Assembly (NCBI GenBank): GCA_963971425.1
Contig: OZ020514.1
Span: 41,577,158 to 41,641,157, forward strand
Length of the DNA: 64,000 nucleotides
Reading direction: 5' to 3'
DNA from: Bryoerythrophyllum caledonicum
Lineage: Eukaryota > Streptophyta > Bryopsida > Pottiales > Pottiaceae
Of this stretch, positions 57,924-64,000 are shown in pieces. How positions within the stretch are numbered: the first letter of the stretch is position 1; the number at the start of each line of letters is the position of its first letter. The translations under genes were made by a program, and so were the position numbers. The notes under the pieces were generated by a model. The model was not told the origin of the DNA. It did no database searches and was given only the letters and a program-made list of their open reading frames with translations.

Positions 57924-59240
57924 GTGACCAATGCAGTGTACATCTGCAATCGTTGCCCAACAAGGGCGTTTGTCACCATCACACCACTAGAGGCTTCGTG
58001 TGGCTGCAAGCCATGCATTGCACACATGCGTGTGTTTGGATGCATTGCATATGCGATGGTTCTGGATGCAAAGAGGGGTGAAATCGATGCAAAAGGCACA
58101 AAGTGTTTGTTTTTTTGCCATTGCGAGGGCACCTAGGCATATCGCCTCATGTGTATTGACACGAAGAAGATGATTTGGAGTCGTGATGTAATGTTTGTTG
58201 AAGATAGCTCAAGTGTTGGTCATGGTTTGGAGATGAGCCCAAATGGAAGTAGTGAGGCTTCTTTGTTGGTTTTTGTGGACGAATCTTCCAAACCAAGTAC
58301 AATGGGTGATAGTGATGCCAAGAAGGAGAAGACGGTGAATGGTGCAAAAGAAGGTGCAACCATGGGGCCTTCAACAACACCTACATCAACACCAAGTGGT
58401 GATAATGATAATGAGAGTACTTAAGAGCCACAATATCCAAGAAAGGAGTGGCAGCCACCTGGAGAGTGGTGGATGAATTACATCTTGCCACTATATGAAG
58501 TGGAGCACGTCAATGTGGCTATTTTGGAGGATCCATTGAATGTGTCAAGCCATGCAATCCGTAGAGGTAGCCATGCAAGAGAAGTATGACTGGCTTATGG
58601 CAAATGAAACTTAGGAGTTGGCTCTCTTTTCAAAGGGTCGCAAGATCGTCGGATGCAAGCGGGTGTTTTGCATAAAGAAGGATGCTTCGGGTCAAGTTGT
58701 ACACCACAAGACATGGTTGGTGGCAAAGGGATACTCTCTAGTTGAAGGAGTGGACTTCCTTGAGACCTTTGCTCCCGTTGTAAAGTTCAACACCATTCGG
58801 TATATCCATGCGCTTCGAGCCAAGTTGGATTTAGATATCATCAAATGGATGTGAAGATCGTATTTTTGAATGGCAATTTGAAAGAAGACATCTACATGAG
58901 CCAACCATAAGATTTTGAAAAGAGGAACTTTGAGCATCTTGTGTGCAAGCTTAAGAAATTATTATACGGACTCAAACAATCACGAAGGACTTGGTACCAA
59001 CATATCAACGCATTTTTCATCAACGAGGGCCTTACTAGAAGTGAAGCGGATCACTCATTGTTCATCAAACAAACGGGTGAATACTTATTGATAGTGCTCA
59101 TCTATGTGGATGACTTGATCATCTTAGCTAGCCTTTTGGCCAAGTTGACGTGGCTCAAAGGTAAGTTCCATACGAAGTTTGAGATGAGCAATCTTGGTGA
59201 ATTGAAGTATTGTCTTGGTGTGGAATTTGTGAGAGATTAA
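57924..59240 (+). pseudogene. Copia integrase tail and reverse transcriptase region
   Basis: Recognisable segments: AVYICNRCPTRA (integrase tail), GCIAYAMV, then reverse transcriptase with CKRVFCIKKD, a frameshift near 58840 before FLNGNL, LYGLKQSRRTW, and the polymerase box YVDDLIILA at about 59103. The catalytic YVDD is intact, but stops before and after (e.g. TAG 58614, TAA about 58908) split the frame. Confidence 0.75.
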
Positions 59241-59395
59241 AAGGCACGCACCATCACCATCAGCCAAAAAAAGTACATTCAGGAGGTGCTCAAGCGCTTC
59301 AACATGGATAGTACAAGCCCATGAGTACACTACTTGATACAAATGTCAAGTTGTTGAAGATCTCGGAGGATGAGTTTAAAGCCATTTAAGGTGAG

Positions 59396-59830
59396 ATGAA
59401 AGGCGTGCCATACAAGTGTGGAGTTGGGTCATTAATGTATGCCATGGTGGCCACACGGGCTCACCTTGCTTTTGCGGTGAGCATGGTGAGCCAATTCATG
59501 TCTACGGTTGGTCCATCTCATTGGAGTGCGGGAAAGCACATCATGCGATACTTGCAAGGTATCAAGGACCACAAACTGTGACATGGCGATAAAGACATTG
59601 CTTTGAGAGGCTATTGCGATGCAGATTAGGCTGGAGAGGCGAACGAGCGTCATTCAATAACAAGGTATGTGTTCTTTGTTGGAGTTGGTGCCATCTCGTG
59701 GAGTTGCTAAAGGCAACCCACTAGTACCTTGTCCACGGCGAAGGCGGAGTACATGGCAACTAGCCAAAGAAAGAAGGAGGCCATTTGGCTTCGCAAGCTC
59801 TTGGCAGAGGTGGGGTTTGTTCAAAAAGGA
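59396..59830 (+). pseudogene. Copia RNase H region
   Basis: GVGSLMYAMVATRAHLAFAV and AKAEYMA mark the C-terminal RNase H domain. Stops at about 59579, 59628 and 59707 interrupt it. It ends shortly before a short duplicated stretch (GAGAGCGACATCAA at 59840 and 59931) and the 3' LTR. Confidence 0.7.
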
Positions 59831-59997
59831 ACACTAGCAAGAGAGCGACATCAATGCTACCATGTCTTCCATTGTCTTCCATATGGCGACCATCAAAGGT
59901 TAGCTATGGAAATGATAAGAGCACTTGCAAGAGAGCGACATCAAAGGTTAGCTATGGGGATGGCAGTGCGAGATGGTAACTACTTGCAAAGTGGGAG

Positions 59998-60473
59998 TGC
60001 TGGAGTTAAAAATTGCTTGTAGTTATTACGACATTGTAAATAGTTATCTACGTAGATTTAGAGGAAAAAGGTATTGGAGGTAAAAAGAGCAGAGGTGAAA
60101 GGAACTTGATAGGTACATGTATGGCGCAAGGTCAAAGAGGTAGCACCAACCGACATGTCTTGCATGGGATAAGCAAGGACAAGTGGGTGGCCATGAGTTG
60201 GCATAGACGGACTTGTAAGTTGCTTGAGAAGCTGCTTTGAAGGTACTACAGAAGGCACTTGCAAGTTGCTTGAGAAGCAACTTGCAAGATACTTAAGAAG
60301 GCACTTGCAAGTTGCTTGAGAAGCCACTTAATGGATGCATGAAACTTCACTTAGTGGTAGTATAAATAAAGGCCTTTCGAAAGAAGGCAACATCTCACTA
60401 CAAGCATTGTTTGTACTACCTTGTGTGTCTTTCACTTGCTTGTGCAACCATGTTTTTACTTCTTTTATCATCA
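59998..60473 (+). repeat. 3' LTR of the Copia element
   Basis: Starts TGCTGG after a purine-rich tract (AAAGTGGGAG). About 70 bp longer than the 5' LTR because GCACTTGCAAGTTGCTTGAG is repeated between 60217 and 60330. A good TATA box, GTATAAATAAAGG, lies at about 60359. Confidence 0.75.
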
Positions 60474-62400
60474 ATACCTCCAATAGAGAGTTTAGTACCT
60501 CTCACACCTCCACGAAGTCAGCTTGACTCTAGACTTTGTTAGTTAGACTTTAGCATATTTTGTTTCTTTGTTAGTATATGTGACTCTCAATGTGTGTTTA
60601 TGCATTTGTTTGGTCCATTTCTCATTACACTTATGACAATATGTTGATTTAGAAAAATAGCTTACATAGTATATGTTATTTTGTATTGATATGTTTTGTG
60701 TGTTTAGTGTGCAAGATTAGTGCTTCAACTTAAGAAAGGAGTTGATTTGTGAAGAAACTAGTTCTCTTCTTTAATGTCCAATAACATTTTAGGTTTTTTT
60801 GATTTAGGGTTAGTTGGTTAGGGCTAAGGTTCTTTTGATGTAGGATTCTACATATTTCTTGCAAATATCCTTCTAAAATGTGTTTGTTGATATGTGTATA
60901 TATTATTAAAGATTTCATCATGGACATTTGAGCTTAAGTAGAGGATTTTGGTTGAAGTAGGGGATTTTTTCCTTGGTTTGCATGGAGATGGCGGTCATCT
61001 TTTTCTTATGCAACATTCTAAGACCCCTATTTTAAACCTCCAGAATATGATGAGAGTGCATAGCATGAGTGGCAATAGGAGGAATGGCAATATGATGAAA
61101 ATGACAAGCATGAGGGACATGAAGGGCATGAAAGACATGAAGGGCATAAGGGGCATGACAAACATGAGGAATATGGGATTACAATGTATACGAAAGATAT
61201 AAAGGAAAATGAGAGGATATTGATTGTACACATGGTAATTTTTCAATCGATAAGTTTATGAATGAATTGCAAGAGCAATCACTACCTCTATTTGTTCATT
61301 TCACACATGCTACTATCAAACCCATGATCAAATGTGTGCAAGGAGGTTTATTTCCTATTTATACTCAGATCCATGAAGTAGATCTGAACTTTATTCCAAT
61401 TTTGAGTATTCATGGAAGATCCACATTTGCAAACTTTCCATTTTCTACTATTGAGAGTTGGAAAAAACTTCAAGAGACATTAAGGGTACTAGAAACGAGT
61501 GATGGCATGGCAATGTCCCTATTAATGACGCAAAGGTCAAAATGATTTCTCCTATTGAGTATTGGTACTCCATTGTCGAGAAGGCACATATCGATGCCAA
61601 TTGCAAACATTTATTATTAACTCCAATTTTTAATGCAATTCAAACTCAGTGGAGGAGAGATATTCATGTGTGTGAAATACACTAATCATTTATACAAAGT
61701 TGCCTTCAATCTTGTCATAAAATATCTAGGATCTATATGGTGGGATTAAATTTATATTATTTCCTAGGAGGATTTAAACGCCACTCTTGATGCATTGTGT
61801 GTGCAATACGTTGTGCTTAGAAGGCATTCTAAGTGCATTAAATTCAAACGACATACAATGACATTCTATTGGTGTTGTAGAGGTGGAAAAAAAAACCGAG
61901 CTCACAAAAAGAAAGTTGATGCACAACCATTGTAGGATAAAAACTTTAGGCGGGAGAGGAAATCTAAGCTATGCAATTGTTATTTTCAAATTAAGACAAT
62001 GGCATCTAGAATGTAGCATGAATCAAATTATTACCTAAAAAGCCAAGTGCATGTTTCCATATATGTGCACACAAAACACAATGGGCATCATCCGTGTTGC
62101 GATGCTCCTAGCTTCTTTTTACCTATTCACCACAATGTTATATCTTGGACCATGAGAAATTTGAAGTATATATACTCTACACTAGCGGTGGTAGTAGCAT
62201 TCAAACAAGATCAAGACATAACATTAAGTAGTAGTGATAGGACTCACCTTTTTGATATGGAAGAGGGCTGTAAAAGAAACCACACAAGAACCAAATTTTA
62301 AAGAAATGAGAAGAAAAGACATATTACCAGTACTTTGAAAGTGAAAGGAGTGAGTCAAATCTATTAACAAACCTTACTAAAATACAATAAGTTTGTCATG
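60474..62400. other. Region with remnants of unidentified coding sequence
   Basis: A 95-aa ORF at 61258-61545 continues in pieces to about 61700 (EYWYSIVEKAHIDANCKHL), suggesting a decayed transposase-like gene that I cannot name. A run at 61080-61170 encodes a Met/Gly/Lys tripeptide-like repeat. Otherwise AT-rich without features. Confidence 0.35.
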
Positions 62401-62469
62401 AAGTCATAACTCGACACTTTACAAATCATGGGAACCACTTTACACCAGGCTGTATTACCCTGTTCATCT

Positions 62470-62880
62470 TTACGATGAACACTTGCAAACTCGACACTTT
62501 ACACCCTGTCGATGGTTGACACTTTACACCCTGCAGACCATCATTATTACCCTGTTTATCTTTTGCTTCACTGCAAACTCCTGAAATCATTCAAATTTTC
62601 TCTTGCAGTGCTCTGATGTGGTGCGAGTACCAGACAGACTTCTGAATGGTTTTGATAGGACCTATGCTCAAACTGTGATGTCATATCTGAACTACCAAGT
62701 ACTGCATTCATTTGTTGCAACGTCAATAATGTCATGATTCCATACACGTTCATCTCCTGAGTACAACAATGAACACTTGCAAACTTTCGCCTGCCACCCT
62801 GTTCAAAAAGCCCAAACTTTCGCATGCCACCCTGTTCAAAAAGCCTAAACTTTTGCATGCCAACCTGTTCATCAAGTTGC
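62470..62880. repeat. Short tandem repeats upstream of the 29-nt array
   Basis: Two units of GACACTTTACACCCTG (62491-62535) and three units of about 39 nt around GCATGCCACCCTGTTCAAAA (62781-62875). Confidence 0.65.
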
Positions 62881-63040
62881 AGGCTTGGCTGCCTGCTGCA
62901 GATCAGGGGCTATATTTGTTCGAATACTCTCTTTTGTAACGGCGCTTCGGCGCCAAGGTAAGGTCGTAACTCCCATTCTAGCTCCAGTCGCTTCCACGCT
63001 CCGGACTCTTGCTCCACCTTCTCTGTCAGTTTCGAGACTC

Positions 63041-63185
63041 CAGCTCCACGCTCCGGACCTTGCACTCTCCAGCTCCACGCTCCGGACCTTGCACTCTCCA
63101 GCTCCACGCTCCGGACCCTGCACTCTCCAACTCCATGCTCCGGACCCTGCACTCTCCAGCTCCACGCTCCGGACCCTGTACTCTC
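63041..63185. repeat. 29-nt tandem repeat, five units
   Basis: CAGCTCCACGCTCCGGACC plus TTGCACTCTC, unit starts 63041, 63070, 63099, 63128 and 63157. As 29 is not a multiple of three, each strand shows several overlapping repeat-derived ORFs, none credible as genes. Confidence 0.9.
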
Positions 63186-63189
63186 TTTT

Positions 63190-64000
63190 CGTTCACTTTC
63201 CACGCTCCAGTCTCCAGTCTCCACTCTCGCTCCACTTCCGCCTGCTTCACGCTCTTCTGCAAGTTCTGAGATACTCGATCTATCCGTTGCTCCACGCCTG
63301 AACTTGTTTCGGTCTTGCTTTAACTTGCTTCGTTACCTTCATGGGTTTTCTCTCCGGACTCGCTTTGAACTCTCCGAACTACCTCCGACTTTGATGCACT
63401 TGACTTGAATATTCTTTTTGTCGATCAGGTCTTGGCTTGGGAGCAGTTGTCTGCAACCTCGCGACTGTTCGTGACTTCGCCCTCCTCGCTCTCGTCGGAT
63501 TCCAATCTTGTCGCCAGATTATGATTTCTCCGTCCATTTCACTTTGCTCACTCTCAGTATTTTACATCGCTCTCTCTCCACGAAACGGAAACCTTGTACG
63601 TTATGGCACTATCACTTGTCAGTGCCGACATCTTTCCGGTTACTTATCATCTTCCTTGTTTTTTAGACCAGCTCATGATTGCATTATTCTTGCTATTTTT
63701 TATTGTTGTTGGAATGTAATTGCTCTGTCACTGCATGACCTTGGAGAATCTTTCTTTGCAGGTAATGTTCTGGCACTATCACGTGGGTCAATCGATGTGA
63801 TTTGGCAAGGATAAGAAGAGAGAAGCATTTTGGACTTGATGTGTTGAGAGGTTTGAAACATTTCTGTTACAGTACATTGCATGTTAGAGTGAATTATGAT
63901 AGAGTTTGGGTTTAGGTACATGGTCATGTTTTTTTGTCTTGATATATTGACATGTTTCTCATCTTTTTGTACTTTTTGCTCTCAGATCTGAGGAGAAAGA
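63190..64000 (+). other. Pyrimidine-rich end of window, possible gene or element 5' region
   Basis: A CT-rich, GC-balanced stretch resembling a transcribed leader. The ORF at 63437-63814 (125 aa, Cys- and Leu-rich) has no recognised domain. The window ends before this can be resolved. Confidence 0.3.

Larger units (their letters stand above)
54367..60473 (+). mobile_element. Ty1/Copia LTR retrotransposon, decayed, with both LTRs
   Basis: Order gag, protease region, integrase, reverse transcriptase, RNase H is that of Copia. LTRs at 54367-54773 and 59998-60473 are clearly alignable but differ at many sites and by an internal duplication, so the insertion is old. Flanking TCTCC and CCTCC may be a degenerate 5-bp target duplication. 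Multiple stops and frameshifts exclude activity. Confidence 0.85.

Noticed and set aside
62872..63301. Long ORFs on both strands
   Set aside because: Generated by the 29-nt tandem repeat; composition is monotonous and no domain is present.

Overview
The window looks like a transposon-dense stretch of a streptophyte genome (land plant or charophyte alga). Reasons: GT-AG introns; a hAT transposase of the DUF659 type; a Ty1/Copia element; short foldback elements; and a degenerate run of Arabidopsis-type telomere heptamers (27.6-27.7 kb). I see no ordinary housekeeping gene, rRNA or tRNA. The species cannot be fixed from the sequence alone.

Layout. 0.2-5.5 kb: an intact 308-aa ORF of unknown function, then a decayed hAT transposase framed by two arrays of GC-rich ~20-bp repeats. 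5.6-14.1 kb: element B (+ strand, decayed). 14.1-32.1 kb: element D, whose two large genes are divergent and look intact. 32.9-34.5 kb: fragment B', related to B. 35.1-36.0 kb: a 48-nt minisatellite and a 177-bp foldback element. 36.1-43.5 kb: element E (+ strand, decayed). 43.5-50 kb: AT-rich, with remnants only. 50.4-54.2 kb: a gag-like pseudogene in DNA rich in TCCGGA. 54.4-60.5 kb: a decayed Copia element with both LTRs. 60.5-64 kb: remnants and tandem repeats.

The central observation is that B, D and E belong to one family of large multi-gene elements that I cannot assign to a named superfamily. Its modules are: (1) a DUF7869-type protein with the motifs DKMD, DN-x4-DNKN and GHTH-x-DID, which may be the transposase/integrase; (2) a ParB-like module carrying a GQH motif; (3) a long conserved module of unknown function; (4) an acidic, Lys-rich or coiled-coil linker; (5) one or two HAD/FCP1-like phosphatase domains. 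In D, modules 2-5 can be read as one spliced gene on the minus strand, about 1,600 aa, with reading frame kept across all introns. It is divergent from an intact 943-aa DUF7869 gene.

Each element also carries its own short palindrome, repeated in promoter-side arrays and inside introns: GTCGGCGGCCCGCCGAC in B and B', TTAGCTCGAGTCGAGCTAA in D, and ATCGGAGGATCCTCCGAT in E. An intron at the equivalent place in all three genes holds the motif of its own element. The protein frame is therefore conserved while the DNA motif is exchanged, as expected if each element encodes a protein that recognises its own motif (for transposition, or for anti-silencing as with VANC proteins of Arabidopsis VANDAL elements). 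Two ~170-nt near-perfect hairpins lie on the promoter side of the D fusion gene. Protein-level calls rest on reading translations by eye; no database search was possible.
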